From the NCBI RefSeq assembly GCF_010093815.1, contig NW_022985553.1, positions 561,511 through 625,510 of the forward strand: a stretch of 64,000 bases of DNA, given 5' to 3'. Position numbers and translations under genes: made by a program. Under the pieces are notes generated by a model. It had not been told where the DNA came from and did no database searches. It worked only from the letters and a program-made list of their open reading frames with translations. Origin of the DNA: Pseudovirgaria hyperparasitica (lineage: Eukaryota > Ascomycota > Dothideomycetes > Acrospermales > Acrospermaceae). Within the stretch, counting starts at the first letter, position 1, and the number at the start of each line of letters is the position of its first letter. Below, one piece after another: positions 1 through 11,099 of this stretch.

Positions 1-1119
1 GAGGCAGTAAGACTAGTCGATCAAGGATATCGATTTGCACATATCGAAAGGCCGACTGACAAAGTTCTTGAGCTGATGGCGCGGGGTATGCAAGTTAAGA
101 GAGAGGACTTGCTGCTGAAAATAACGTGCATGAAGGAGTTCGGTCTACAGGACGCCGAAAAGATGAAATCGCCGCTCGAATCAGGAACACACATATCGTG
201 TTTTGTCTTACGCCCTCCCGTGAAGAGCTCTGCATCTGGCTGGGATGTTCTGGTACGAAAAACCTGTCCTAATACTCTTCCAAGCGTGGAACTCTACTCC
301 ACCACGCTTCCGCCTTCTCGAGTGCAGCTTTTAGAGCGTCTAGATGGATTCAACTATACTCAGTGTTTGAACTACTGCGATAAGATGACAAACGACGCTA
401 CAACTTCAGAGGATAGAGAGTTCCACCGGCTTGTATGGAAGACCATGGTTCATCTGGAGAAGCTGCTGCCAGCCGCGTTCCTGCGGTGTGCCCTGTTTTG
501 TGGCACGCCTGTTAACGTTCAGAACTGCAGTGCTAGCAAAGGTGCTACTCTCTTTTCATTCTGCGTTATTCCCGATGTCCATAGCTCTAGCCTGAGCGCT
601 GAGGACGTCGTAAATTGGACCCCTTTCAGTTTCTTCCGATGCCGACAACGCACGCACAAAGGCTCAGTAGATCACATACTGCTAGCTCGCCGCAACCACA
701 TCGAATTTGGCGCTCTGCTAGCAAACATTGGGGTCAATCAGCTGCAGTATCATTCGAATACAGTCCATAAACCTAGCATAAACGACGTCACACGTAATGC
801 CGCCGCGAAACCTCTGTCCAAGCTCTTAGAACGCCTCGGGGGAGGCAACAAAGATCTCACACCAGTTCACTTCGTGACTGACAGCTCTTCTGAAAAGGGT
901 CTCGTCGATCGTGTCAGCCGGGAAGAACCTAGTTGCAATCCTTTCGGTGGAATCATGGTCAGTCAAGACATTACCGTCGACACGGACGACAAGGCAGCGC
1001 CTGGTATTGAGCTGCACGATCTCGGCATGCGAACCGAAGCCGGCGTCGCCGATAGCGAGACATCAACATATGTGGATCAGCTTTTCCGGCTGACCAGTGC
1101 AAAGTGGTCGAAGCCGTGA
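1..1119 (+). CDS. Unrecognised protein, C-terminal part (5' end outside window)
   Basis: The frame is open from the first base of the window to a TGA at 1117-1119, about 372 residues, so this is the 3' part of a longer gene. An ATG at 76 exists, but the open frame upstream of it reads like protein (a Gly-Tyr-Arg-Phe-Ala-His stretch), so it is probably internal. The middle holds a Cys- and Phe-rich stretch with a TPFSFFRCRQRTHKG motif near nucleotides 619-660 and a preceding LFSFCVIPDVH motif, which look conserved. No transmembrane helix or catalytic motif is obvious in the visible part, and the last 100 residues are polar and look disordered. I do not recognise the family. Confidence that it codes is high; function is unknown. 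Confidence 0.7.
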   Translation, partial: EAVRLVDQGYRFAHIERPTDKVLELMARGMQVKREDLLLKITCMKEFGLQDAEKMKSPLESGTHISCFVLRPPVKSSASGWDVLVRKTCPNTLPSVELYSTTLPPSRVQLLERLDGFNYTQCLNYCDKMTNDATTSEDREFHRLVWKTMVHLEKLLPAAFLRCALFCGTPVNVQNCSASKGATLFSFCVIPDVHSSSLSAEDVVNWTPFSFFRCRQRTHKGSVDHILLARRNHIEFGALLANIGVNQLQYHSNTVHKPSINDVTRNAAAKPLSKLLERLGGGNKDLTPVHFVTDSSSEKGLVDRVSREEPSCNPFGGIMVSQDITVDTDDKAAPGIELHDLGMRTEAGVADSETSTYVDQLFRLTSAKWSKP

Positions 1120-2204
1120 GTTGTCGTGCCAGGTGAGTGATATGTCTACCGTCTCATCAGATCGACATGTTGCCTACTTTGTGATTTGTTCTAGTAATAC
1201 CCAGACTACTCTTTGTGTGGAGTATTGTAGAGTTTCTTTCTTCTGGTGTGCAGTGTTTTGACTGTGCGTTTCATGCAGATAGCTAGTGGCTTTTTGTCAA
1301 TAGATATATGATACCGCCTCATAAGCAGGTTCAAACTTGCCCGGGTCCAGATGGCACTGTGTATCATGGACGTATCTGGCTATACATGCTCACCTGTCTA
1401 TGCTTTGTGCCGTCACGTCGGCGTGTCGGCATGTTGGCGTGTTGGCGTCTACGTACTCGAACGGGAAGATTGATAATTCCGTTCGATTATCAATGGATGG
1501 ATCCGGGGGTTCATTTCTATACGGATGCATGGAATGTGGTACAGTTATCCTAATTAGTGCATAAACGAGGCCCCAAGCAAAACCTGAGATCTCTCCTTGG
1601 CAGAGCTAGAAAGTTGATGTAGAAGACGGTGTAGCTGTCGTCCCCGCAAACCGCACTTACAAGGGCGTAGAAACAACGTTGGCGGTCGTCTCGTAGAGCC
1701 CTAAAGCTGATTAGAATTTACCCTCAAGTCCCTATACCATGGGAATGTACCTAAACGCCATACTGTTTTGAACTGTACTATACAGTAATTAATGGTCATG
1801 GGAAATTTCCGCAAGCCAAGTGGCGCTGTTGGTTACAATTGATTGGTAGGTTCGGACAGCCCTGTCCAATCGGAGCACACATGGCCTGGAGTACCTAACC
1901 CGACCCGAGCGACCGGAAATCCTTCGGCAGCGCCCTGTGGTGCCGTGAACGCCACTCCATAGTCTCGATGCGCCTCATATTGCTGGCCTGGAGCATGAAC
2001 GAATGAAACGCTGTCTGCTCGCCGCATTCGTGTCCGCAATACTAAACATGAATTGAAGTGTTCTGGATGCTTGACGAATGCAGTGCCGCAGGCGGCCGTC
2101 GGCGCTCCACCCCTTTTGTTTGATACAACCTTCGAACCCCGTCTTATTAAATATTCTTGGTCTCTCCTGTTATCTGCGTCTGTCAACTTCAGCATTGAGT
2201 CATT
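1120..2204. other. Intergenic, no gene seen
   Basis: About 1.1 kb between two plus-strand genes. Short open frames occur on both strands but none has recognisable protein character. A TATTAAATATTC stretch near 2145-2156 lies about 50 bases before the next start codon and could act as a core promoter element; this is a guess from composition. Confidence 0.5.
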
Positions 2205-3753
2205 ATGAAGGCATCATCGATTCTTGTTTCCCTGATCGGGGTGGCCACGGCCACAGTCAGGCCTCCGCCAGGGTGTGCATACGATAAGTGTTTCTGGAAG
2301 GACCAGATTCCGCAGGAATGGAAGCCCCTCGTCACGAAGTTCTGCAAGGCCTTAATTGGCAAACAGCCATGTTCGACACCGTCTGCCCGTTTCAGCACAG
2401 TCGTCAATACGTTGTCACCGACGACTGTCCAGCAGACGTTGCCACAGTCTACAGTTGTCGAGACGGTCCAATATACGACTACGGTGGTAGACAGTGTCGA
2501 GGTCACCAACACGCAGACCCAGGGCACACTCTGTGTGGTGACTACCGATGGCCAAACTCCTGTCACGTCCATCACCTATCCACGATTTACTAACCCGGCA
2601 TCGAACCAACCACAGGCACGCGATTTGGATGAACTCGCTGCTCAAGATGACCCGCAATATCGAAACCGTATGAAGCGCGATACCTTACCCGCCTTTGCGA
2701 CAGCTGGATGTAACAAGTCACCACCCCTTCAAAAGCTGAAGGATGCCTGCAAATGCTTCCTTGCTAGCCCCGAAAGTCCTATCAAAAGTAAGCAGAACCT
2801 GCCATACCACTTCCAAGGACCTTTGTTGACAGATCATAGCAACAACCATAGTCCAAGCCGGCTCAACGGTCATCCAGACTCTCCCTGCCCAGACTACCAC
2901 TGTTATCGAAACCCTGCCACAGCAGACCGTCCGCGTAACTTCAACAAACGTCGTCACTGCCACCGTCCAGTCCTGCACCTCCACCTCCACCGTCTACTCG
3001 TCCACCATTGCCATATCAAGCTGCGGCGCTCCGCCAGGCACGTACGTAAGCAGAACAATCGGGCAAATCTCCTGCACCCAGCCCGCCGCCGCCCCCTCCG
3101 GCTCCGTCAACGCCTTCCACCGCATCGAAGCCGACAACAACCAAGGCACCGTCTTCGAGGGCTGCATCTACGCCGGCCCACGCTCCATCACCACCCCAAG
3201 CGGCGGCACCCACCAGTGCGGCGCATCCACCGGGACCTCCATCACAGGCCAGACCGATGCCGCTTCCCAGCTCACCGGATTCACCTACGACGGCACGTTC
3301 TCCCCGAGCTTCAACGACTACTTCATCACGCGCATCGGCTCGACTCAACAGAGCGGTAATAGCTACTGGGGCGTGCTGAATAACGGCGTGTTCACCACGT
3401 CTGGCGGGTGCGGTGCCCAGGTGCGCGCCGGGGACTCGTCGCTGTGGCAGTGGGACGCCTTCAATCTGAACCAGCTCCTGACTATCGCACCGCAGTACGC
3501 TGTTGTGAGCGTGGGCTCGACCGTGTCCATCACCGTTACTGGCAGGAGTCCGAACGGCGGCCCATCGAGTCCGTTTCAAGGAGCCACGCTCAGTGGTGGC
3601 CAGGGGCTGCAGTCGGGCTCGGACGGTGGCATTACGTTCACTGTGCCGTCCGAGCCGGGCTGCTATCAGTATAAGGCGTCGGCGGGAGGTTCGGGCAGGT
3701 CGAATGCGTTTTACTTGAATGTGGTTTCCCAGTTTCCCAGTGAGATCAAGTGA
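2205..3753 (+). CDS. Secreted Thr-rich protein with C-terminal DUF4430 (transcobalamin-like) domain
   Basis: Two exons, 2205-2787 and 2840-3753, joined across a 52-nt intron (donor GTAAGC, acceptor CATAG), give 498 residues. Without splicing the frame decays into His/Arg-rich nonsense after residue 194, which supports the intron. The protein starts with a clear signal peptide (MKASSILVSLIGVATA), has a Cys-containing N-terminal region, a Thr/Val-rich linker with repeated TTTV-like motifs (probably O-glycosylated) and a basic dipeptide (KR near residue 152). The C-terminal third has the NSYWGVLNNG ... QVRAGDSSLWQWDAF pattern typical of DUF4430, a domain related to the C-terminal domain of transcobalamin. 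The biochemical role in fungi is not known. It is probably extracellular or wall-associated; no GPI signal or membrane anchor is seen at the C-terminus. Confidence 0.75.
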
Positions 3754-4792
3754 GCTTGCTTGCTTGCTTGCGTACTTGTTCTGGGTGTTTCCTATCTTGC
3801 TTCGAATTTTTCTGTCCGACCAATTTATTCGTTCGAGTTTTTGATATGGATGTGTGGCCTGGTTCGCTGAATCTATCTATTGCTTTGACAAGCTTTTTTT
3901 TTTCCTTGTATAGATATTTACATACATACATGTTCGACACGAAAGCGTCCAGATGTAATAGCTTGCTTCGTAATTCGAAGGATTTGAGGCTCGATTTTTT
4001 TTTTTCGCTTGCTGGCTACTTGCACTCGTGTCATGTGTGAGGTCCCTTTATAAGAGAGATATATACCCGTTCCTGCTGTTCTTCCTCGTCTCCATGACTC
4101 TTACTATCGTCATACTACTCTACAGAATTAAACATGATGTTAGACACTAGTCTCCAGTTTTACCAAAAAATGAGTAGAGGAAACAGTAAAAGTAGTAGTC
4201 AGGGGCATAATGATTGGAAAGTCATGGTAATAAAGTATGTCTCTTCTCGATCGAAGAATATCTGCATGTCACTCTCTCTTTGGGGCTCATGATGGAGCAA
4301 TTCCGCGACTTGGGATATACTAACGTATGGTCATTGACATTGGAAGCGAAGCATTGAGACTGTCACGAGGAACATAGGTAGGCCACGAAATTCTTCGCAA
4401 ATGGTTTAATGTATTCAAAAGAGGGAGTAGTATATAATACAATAATAACGACAACGATGCTGGGTCTCAAGAACCTTCCATAACAGTCTAATGCGCGCCC
4501 CGAGGGATGAACATCAACTGTGCAGTTCTATTTCTTTTCTATAGTGTAAAACAAGTAGACGAGCCTCAGTGGGCACCGAGGTATCGTCGAAAAGACCGTA
4601 CAACGCCTGCAGACAGCTTCCAGCCCTTGGTTGGCTGCCAGATCCTTCCATGAGTACAATTACCGTGGTCCCTGATATTGTCTATAGCCGATTCCGAATA
4701 GTGCGCCATGAATGAGTGGAGAGGTGATAATTACAGATATATTTTCGAAGTGATTGTGTTTGCCTGACATAACAAGGTGCTAGGCAGAGTGA
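3754..4792. other. Intergenic between convergent genes
   Basis: About 1 kb holding the 3' untranslated regions of two converging genes. It contains short T-runs (around 3896 and 3998) and an AT-richer stretch; no coding potential was recognised. Confidence 0.5.
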
Positions 4793-5854
4793 TTAGGTCT
4801 CCAATCTGCAAGCCTTCATCTTCGGGGAGGTAGCACCATTGGTACGCTTGACCGGGACGAGGCTTGCAGCAGAGACTGGAACCACGGTTACGGAGGGGAC
4901 TGGGGCCGAGCTTTCTGAAGCGACTGGAACGAGGCTTCGTGAGATTTTGACGCGAGCATTCATTTCGTGGTCGGCTCTGAACGGCCAGTAATGGCGCCCA
5001 GTTGTAGGGTCGATGACTCCCAAGTCGATCTCTTCGTGCAAGCTGCCGTGACGCATATAGTCACGAAGGGAAGGGACATTTAGTTTGGTCAGGAAAACCT
5101 CGTCGTTCGGACGAGCCTTGTTCCCCGCATAGGTGCGGTACTCCCCAAGAATTTCGTGCATGGATGATCCGTGGAGCTTGCGCCAGGCACCAACAGTGCA
5201 TCCGGTACGGTGCTTGCCCTTGTTACAATGGATGAGCATTGGATAGTTCGTTTCGTCGCTGAGAATGTCGATAATCATGGCAATGGTTTTGATCTGCATC
5301 TGAACACCATCCTTATTCGCAGGCAGAGGCACGGTATAGAGCTTCTTGGCATTGTCTTTGATCCAGGCAGAATAGGTCGCCTCATGGGGACCTTCGACAA
5401 GAATACTAGGAAATATTAGTGTTCCGGAGAGAATAGGTAGCACGTGTTGATCACTTACAGGATACTTTTCAGGCCTAAGCCGGCGAGAAAAGGGAGGTTT
5501 TCTTGGCTTGGGTAGGCACTGCGGTAGATCCTCCCAGCCTCTACAGTGCCATAGTTTGGCGGAGGAATAGTGGAGACCATGCGATGACAGGTATAGCTGG
5601 AAAGCTTGACTTGGTAGCGAACCCTGCCAACTAGGAATATGTCAGTGCGCGCATGCATAAGTGTGTGAGACGTGATACGTACTGATCACGCAGCGACGTT
5701 GTTGCCAAAGAGCCTCCTTCTTCCGCATGATACGAAGGGCAGGGTGTTCGTCCTCCTCCTCGATGGTGGCAGGTTCATGGACATTGTTGATGGGTGCTTC
5801 CACAACAAGCGGGCCGTCGGCAGGGCGATCGGGGAGAGGCATTACAGCAGACAT
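4793..5854 (-). CDS. SIW14/OCA-family atypical phosphatase (probable inositol pyrophosphate phosphatase)
   Basis: Three exons on the minus strand (5854-5683, 5630-5459, 5405-4793), two introns with GTACGT and GTAAGT donors and CTAG acceptors, 318 residues. The core shows the PPPNYGTVE ... GRIYRSAYPSQENLPFL entry motif of the plant/fungal Siw14-like dual-specificity phosphatases and the signature HCNKGKHRTG, with the predicted catalytic Cys at residue 175 and Arg at 181. Family members remove the 5-beta phosphate from inositol pyrophosphates, or belong to the OCA complex; which of these applies cannot be told from sequence alone. The N-terminal 55 residues are acidic and poorly conserved; an upstream in-frame codon at 5914 is possible but the ATG at 5854 fits better. 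The C-terminal 60 residues are a Val/Ser/Pro-rich tail. Confidence 0.88.
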
Positions 5855-7951
5855 ACTGATAGAGATGGGGGTATGAACGAGTGTAAGGCCAGCCTGCTGG
5901 ACACGCAGACACAATATATTTGAGAGCGAGTGGGCTTGGAAGATGAGTAGTGAGAATTGACAGTATTGAACGTCTGTGAGAATTTGATCAGTCAGGTAAA
6001 ATTTCTGAAAGTCTCAGAGAGAGGCAGCTGGCTAAATACCTGTGAGCAGGCTTCAGAGCGCGAACCCAGCATTCAGAGCGCAGTTCAGAGCGCAGTTCAG
6101 AGCGTCGGAGGGCAGCTCAGGGCTTCAGAGCGCGAGAACGGGGCTTCAGAGCGCAAACTCGAAGCTTCAGAGCGCCTGCGAGTTCGCTAAGGTCACAGGA
6201 TCAAATCCATGGATTGGGAGAACGGAAGTCAGTTGAGGTATAGATCAGATCCATTGTGGAAACAGATTGGAGGTGTTGGAGGGCGTATACGTGTGTGTTG
6301 GACAGGCGTGGGAGAGTAGCAGAAACGCGTATCAGGGGATAGCGAGTTCGTAGTTCCAGGGCTCAGTGGGAGAGAGAGAGTGTGTGAGAGAGGTGTTGGG
6401 TGGTTGTGAGGAAGTCGCGAATCCGTGGGAGGAAAAAAGCAGAACCGGTGGGACACGAACTTTGAAGCGTGATTGTCGCATTCCTTCCTCCCACTCTCCC
6501 CCCCTCTGAAAAGGACGTTGGGTTCCTACCTATTCTGGGAGTGGAAGGGATGCGTGATGAGACGAACGCGTGGCCGGGTCGAGCGATACTGCGGCCGTTG
6601 GACGTTAAAGCTAAACTCCAAAGTCCGAACGGGAAGAATAGGCCGACGGTGACGTAGCTAGAGACGAGCAGGCCTCAGGCTTCAGAAATTCACCGTTAGC
6701 CGTTTTTGTTTTCTTTGTTCCGAATTCTCTGTCTGGTGTGTTTGTGCTGTGTTGTGATTCTGTCCGTTGTTCTTTTGTTCTCGGGCGACTATACAATAGA
6801 GATACCGTCAGCTTTCTTCCGCATTCTTCCTGGCCAGTCAGATTGTTCCCGTCAGACCCCGCGCGGCATCCATGGATCCAACTTTTAATTACCATCTGGT
6901 CCCGCCGTGCCAGTCTGTCTGTCTTATAAGCTGCTGAATTAACACCGCCAGGCACCAGACTGTCCTGGACTAAAAAAGGGAACAGGGGAACAAGTCGGAA
7001 CTTGTAGGTGTTGTCGACTTAGTCATTCTTAGCTGTGGCGCCTGGCCTGCACCTGCATCGGCAACTGCAGCCCTGTTCTGCCCTGCATATACCCACCTGG
7101 CGAGCCTCATAGCGAGTCATTACAAGCGAGTCTTTTTCTCTCACTTTCATCACGACAGCGACGGTGATAGCGACGGCGATAGCAACGACCACCTTGAGGC
7201 ATACTTGATGCATGATTGATGCAGGATACACTGTTGAGCACCCTCTGTTACATTCTTGCATTGCGACACGGCCGTCTGCAGCATGCTGAGAAGGGACAAA
7301 CGCGTATATTCGCGCGTGGGATAATGTCAACCGTCTTCGTGGCCGTAGCCTGTAATAGCAGCAGCAGTGTGGACTCTTGCCAGCGCTCAGTCATGCATGC
7401 GTTGGAGGGCTTTGCTCTGGCTGGCTCGATTTGCGGCATTCGTATCATGTAGATGAAGGGCTGCGTATGATCGTGGACTGGGCTGCCACCGTTCCAAGCC
7501 TCGCATCGCATTTTGGCAGACTAGCTGTGTAGCCGCTTTGCACTTGAACCACGTTCTTGAGGAAGAGTTGATCCGGCGAATCCGGCTGGTCTCGTCATCT
7601 GGCCGGAGCAAGCGCTCGGTTCCGGTTTCCAGCACAACCGTCGACTGGCGTGCAGTCTTCGTGCATGTTTTGCGATGACGGAGGGGAAGATCGCAGACGT
7701 TGGGCAGAAAGTGATGGTGAAAGCTCGAGCCTGAGCTTGAGCTGCAGCCTGAGGTGTCAATGTGGAGTCGACCGCGGCATGTGCACGAGCCATAGACTTC
7801 TGTCCAATCAAAAGCCTGCCAGCCAAAACATCCGTGCACATGTTTTATGCTTTCTCCACTCCACTTACTCCGCAAAACTGTCACGACATTTCAACCTTCA
7901 ACATCACCGCTCTCGACAACGTCTGGCTCAACTCAGACAACAATCACAGCA
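5855..7951. other. Long divergent intergenic region
   Basis: About 2.1 kb separating the phosphatase (minus) from the DUF3984 gene (plus), so it probably carries both promoters. It contains the TTCAGAGCG repeat cluster listed separately, a GA-rich tract at 6371-6392 (GAGAGAGAGAGTGTGTGAGAG) and no coding frame that I can support on either strand. Confidence 0.5.
6052..6174. repeat. Seven copies of TTCAGAGCG, irregular spacing
   Basis: Perfect copies of the 9-mer TTCAGAGCG start at 6052, 6072, 6084, 6096, 6124, 6145 and 6166. Spacing is 12 to 28 nt: two intervals of 12, the others about 20-28. Several copies are preceded by GC or CAG and followed by C, giving a wider GCTTCAGAGCGC unit with an internal GC...GC symmetry. 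The cluster lies about 200-320 bases upstream of the phosphatase start codon on the opposite strand. It could be an array of binding sites for a regulator or just a degenerate minisatellite. The repeats themselves are directly visible; any function is a guess. Confidence 0.8.
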
Positions 7952-9328
7952 ATGGAGGGCTCTACTCCTCGAACACCGACCTCTCGCTCGTCTCGCCGCT
8001 CCATCCCCAACCTCGCAAATCTCAACATCGCCCCTCTGTCCTCTGCACCCCTCGAGCCCTCCTCACCGTCTCCAACCGATGCAGCCCTGACCTCGCCTCA
8101 CACCTCGTACATCCAACACAAATCCGCCCCAAACACGCCCGGCGTGCTCTCCCTCTCCCAATCCCGCGCCTCCTCCCACCACCGTCGACATCCCAAGTAC
8201 ACTCACGCCGGCAACAGCTACTTCCCGACCGCACCTCCCTCGCCCACAGGTACGGGCACACTTACGGCGCCCATAACCTCATCCCAATCCGCCAGCGCCC
8301 TCCACCAAGCCGGGCCCCTCGATGCCCGCGGCCGCATCAAAGCGCCCCAGTCGACACCTGCCACCGCGCAAGCCAGCAAACCCCCGAAATCAGGCCACAA
8401 GCGCGCACACACCACCACCACCGCCGCCACGACCGTGATAACGGCAGACTGGCTGCACCGCGCCGGCCTCGCCATCGCCTCGCAGACGCGCGACCAGAAG
8501 GGCCAGACCTGGCTCGTGGCGCGTGATAGCAGCACTGCTCTCGCCGTCGCGCCGTCGACTCCTGACGTCGACCACCATCACCACCATGCTGCTAGCTTGG
8601 ATCAAGCCCTGCTTGCACGCACCTCGCTGGACAGAGAGCCCGGCTCGGCGTGGAATAGTCGCGCGGGCAGCCGTGCGCAGTCGGCGCTTAACAGTCGCCG
8701 TGGCAGTCGGGTCGCGAGCAGGGCCGAACTCGGCGGTGTTGGTGCTGGTGCTGGTAGCTGGGCAGGCGTGCCGAGCTATGCAGCGAGCGGTGCGACGAGT
8801 CCGGTCATGGGCCCGGACTTTGTCGATCTTCCCGGCGAAGACACTGCCGATGGGTACGGATACGGGGCAGGGAATGGGAGTAATGGGGGCGAGGACGAGG
8901 ATGGCGAAGAGGTGGTGGCTAAGCTGACGCGCGAAGGTACGCTTGGGCTCGGCGGCTGGGTCGATCGACTGGTGGGCTGGACGCTGTTCCGCGTGGCGGA
9001 GGACGGGGAGGACGACGATGATGATGGAGATGAAGATGAAAATGAAAATGATGAAGACAGGAGAACGAACGAGGCCGGGACGCGGAATTTGAAGATGGTT
9101 GATGGCGAGGCGCTGCGGACAAGGACGGCAGAGCTGGAGGCGGCGAGACGGAGAAGGGAGCGGGATCGGGAGGCCATTAACGCAGCGAGTGCAAAGGCCG
9201 TCGGGACGGAATTCGTCGTCGTCGACGATGATGACGTGGATAAGAAGGCGGACGGGCAGAGTGCTGCGGAGGGCGGATGGCAGGATGCAGCCTGGCTGTT
9301 GAGTGTTGCGTCAAAGGTGCTTTTATAG
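7952..9328 (+). CDS. DUF3984-family fungal protein
   Basis: Single exon, 458 residues from the ATG at 7952. The N-terminus (MEGSTPRTPTSRSSRRSIPN, followed by NLANLNIAPL) and the DWLHRAGLAIASQTRD motif near residues 170-185 match the pattern I know for DUF3984, a Pezizomycotina family of unknown function. An upstream in-frame ATG at 7847 would add 35 low-complexity residues and is less likely, because the family starts right at the TPTSRSSRRS motif. The rest is Ser/Pro/Thr-rich and probably disordered, with a His run (near residue 208), an RxxS repeat stretch (SRAGSRAQSALNSRRGSR), a strongly acidic Asp/Glu run near residue 350 and a Gly-Trp-rich hydrophobic motif (LGGWVDRLVGWTLFRV) just before it. 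No catalytic motif is visible. Confidence 0.8.
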   Translation: MEGSTPRTPTSRSSRRSIPNLANLNIAPLSSAPLEPSSPSPTDAALTSPHTSYIQHKSAPNTPGVLSLSQSRASSHHRRHPKYTHAGNSYFPTAPPSPTGTGTLTAPITSSQSASALHQAGPLDARGRIKAPQSTPATAQASKPPKSGHKRAHTTTTAATTVITADWLHRAGLAIASQTRDQKGQTWLVARDSSTALAVAPSTPDVDHHHHHAASLDQALLARTSLDREPGSAWNSRAGSRAQSALNSRRGSRVASRAELGGVGAGAGSWAGVPSYAASGATSPVMGPDFVDLPGEDTADGYGYGAGNGSNGGEDEDGEEVVAKLTREGTLGLGGWVDRLVGWTLFRVAEDGEDDDDDGDEDENENDEDRRTNEAGTRNLKMVDGEALRTRTAELEAARRRRERDREAINAASAKAVGTEFVVVDDDDVDKKADGQSAAEGGWQDAAWLLSVASKVLL

Positions 9329-9518
9329 GGTTTGGGTGGGCAGGCAGGCACTTGGTTTGGATGATGAGGGTAAATTGACTTGCTTTGCCTTTGGGGTCAG
9401 ACAAGGACATTTAATGATAATAATGATATGGTGTGAGATTGTGACATTTCATCAGCAATGGTCGTGCTTCGACACTTTGTTAACATCATTTCACTACACT
9501 ACACTTCCAGATCACATC

Positions 9519-11065
9519 TCACGTCTCACCTACACTCCCGCCCGGACCACCACCACCACCACCACCATCACCCCGCTCCTCCGCCCGACACCAAACAACG
9601 ACATCGCCCCGCCTCCGCCAGTCGTCATGCCAATGACTATTAAACCCCCTCCACACCTCACCATAGCCCTTCGCGCCCAACACGCCCCCTACATCCGCAA
9701 GCAAGATATCAAACATTACAATGCATTCGGGCCACGCGTACCGGCCAGTCCACGCCCCGGGCCCCATCGCCGCCGGTAAACCCCTTTTATCTGCGTTGCT
9801 GGTGCTGGTGCTGCTGCTGCTACTGCTGCTGCTGCTGTCAGTTGCATACAGCCGTCCGCCTACGGGGCGGCGCATGTTGGCGGCTAGCCAGCGCGGCGGA
9901 TCGGCGTAGAACTGGTCTGCTTCGTCGAGGTAGCCGGCGCGGTCATGCAGCGGCACGTCGAGGGGCGGCTCGCATGACAGTGCCCAGGCGCTTGTTGCCG
10001 CGTGGATGAGGTGGCTGCGCCATGGGGTGGAGTGGCACGGCATCAGGAAGGCGACGGTCAGGGGGTCGTGGGAGGCAGTTGTGAAAGGGAAGGGTGGTGA
10101 TGGTGGTGGGTCTGCATCTGCGGCGAGTCTAGGTCTTGCGTAGATGGGGGATTCCTGGCGAGCGCGTAGGTAGGTGAGGACGTCCACGACGCCGCGTTGA
10201 TGGACCTGGGATGTGTAGAGGGCGAGGGCGATGTTGAAGGATAGCAGTGCGAACAGAGCGAGTCTGCGGGTATTGGGCAGGGGTGAAGCGTGGAAGAAGA
10301 ACGCGTGGAAGGGCTGGGCGGCTAGGATGTGGAGAGCGGGTAGGAGAGGGTAGAGGAAGCGGACTTCTTTGTGTCGGATCATGCTCATGACAAAGGTGAC
10401 GATGAGTACGGTGTATGCCAGTGTTGTGAGGGCTGGTTGGGCGTGCGACTGGGCCTCAGCGTTGACCGCGCCTGTCGCTTGTGCTGGGACGACATGCTTG
10501 TTCTTTGGAGTGGATGCAGGAGGAATTGCCGCGTAGGGCTGAGATCTAAGAGCCCAATATAGACCTACGATGGCGAATGGCAGGGCGGTGGTGAGAAGTA
10601 GTGGCAGACCTTCAGTGAGATAGTAATCGGATCTGTTTTTGCCATAGAAGACGGCGAGGTTTTGAGCGAGGTTGAAGTGAAGGAAGCGCACGGCAGGCAG
10701 GGTCCATACGCCGTAGTACAGTCGGTCAGACACGGCAGAAAAGGCCAGGACAGTCGACCTGGCAATAGGTCAGCTGGCAGTCAGGAGCAAAAGTGAATGG
10801 GTGTATTGGATGCTCGTAAACAACGCGGCGTATAGTGGTAGTGGTGTGTGGAAAGGGAACAAAAACATTAGCTAAATTTGCCGCGTCACGTACCCACATA
10901 AGAAGCTCTCTCGAATGAGGACAAGGCTGTCGGTGCTCGAGGCCTGGACGAGGGTGGCAGCAGCGACAGATAACCAGATGAGCACGTTGGTTGGACGCAG
11001 GACACACGCGACAGCCGCTAGGACGAGCGCCCCTCGTATCCTTTATCCACAAAATCAATAAAGAC

Positions 11066-11099
<34 letters not shown>

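Noticed and set aside
6180-6220. Sequence resembling a tRNA T-arm (GGATCAAATCC)
   Set aside because: No matching acceptor, D or anticodon stems could be built around it.
8776-9351. Minus-strand Ser-rich frame antisense to the DUF3984 gene
   Set aside because: Its poly-Ser composition is the complement of the Asp/Glu and GA-rich coding repeats on the other strand.
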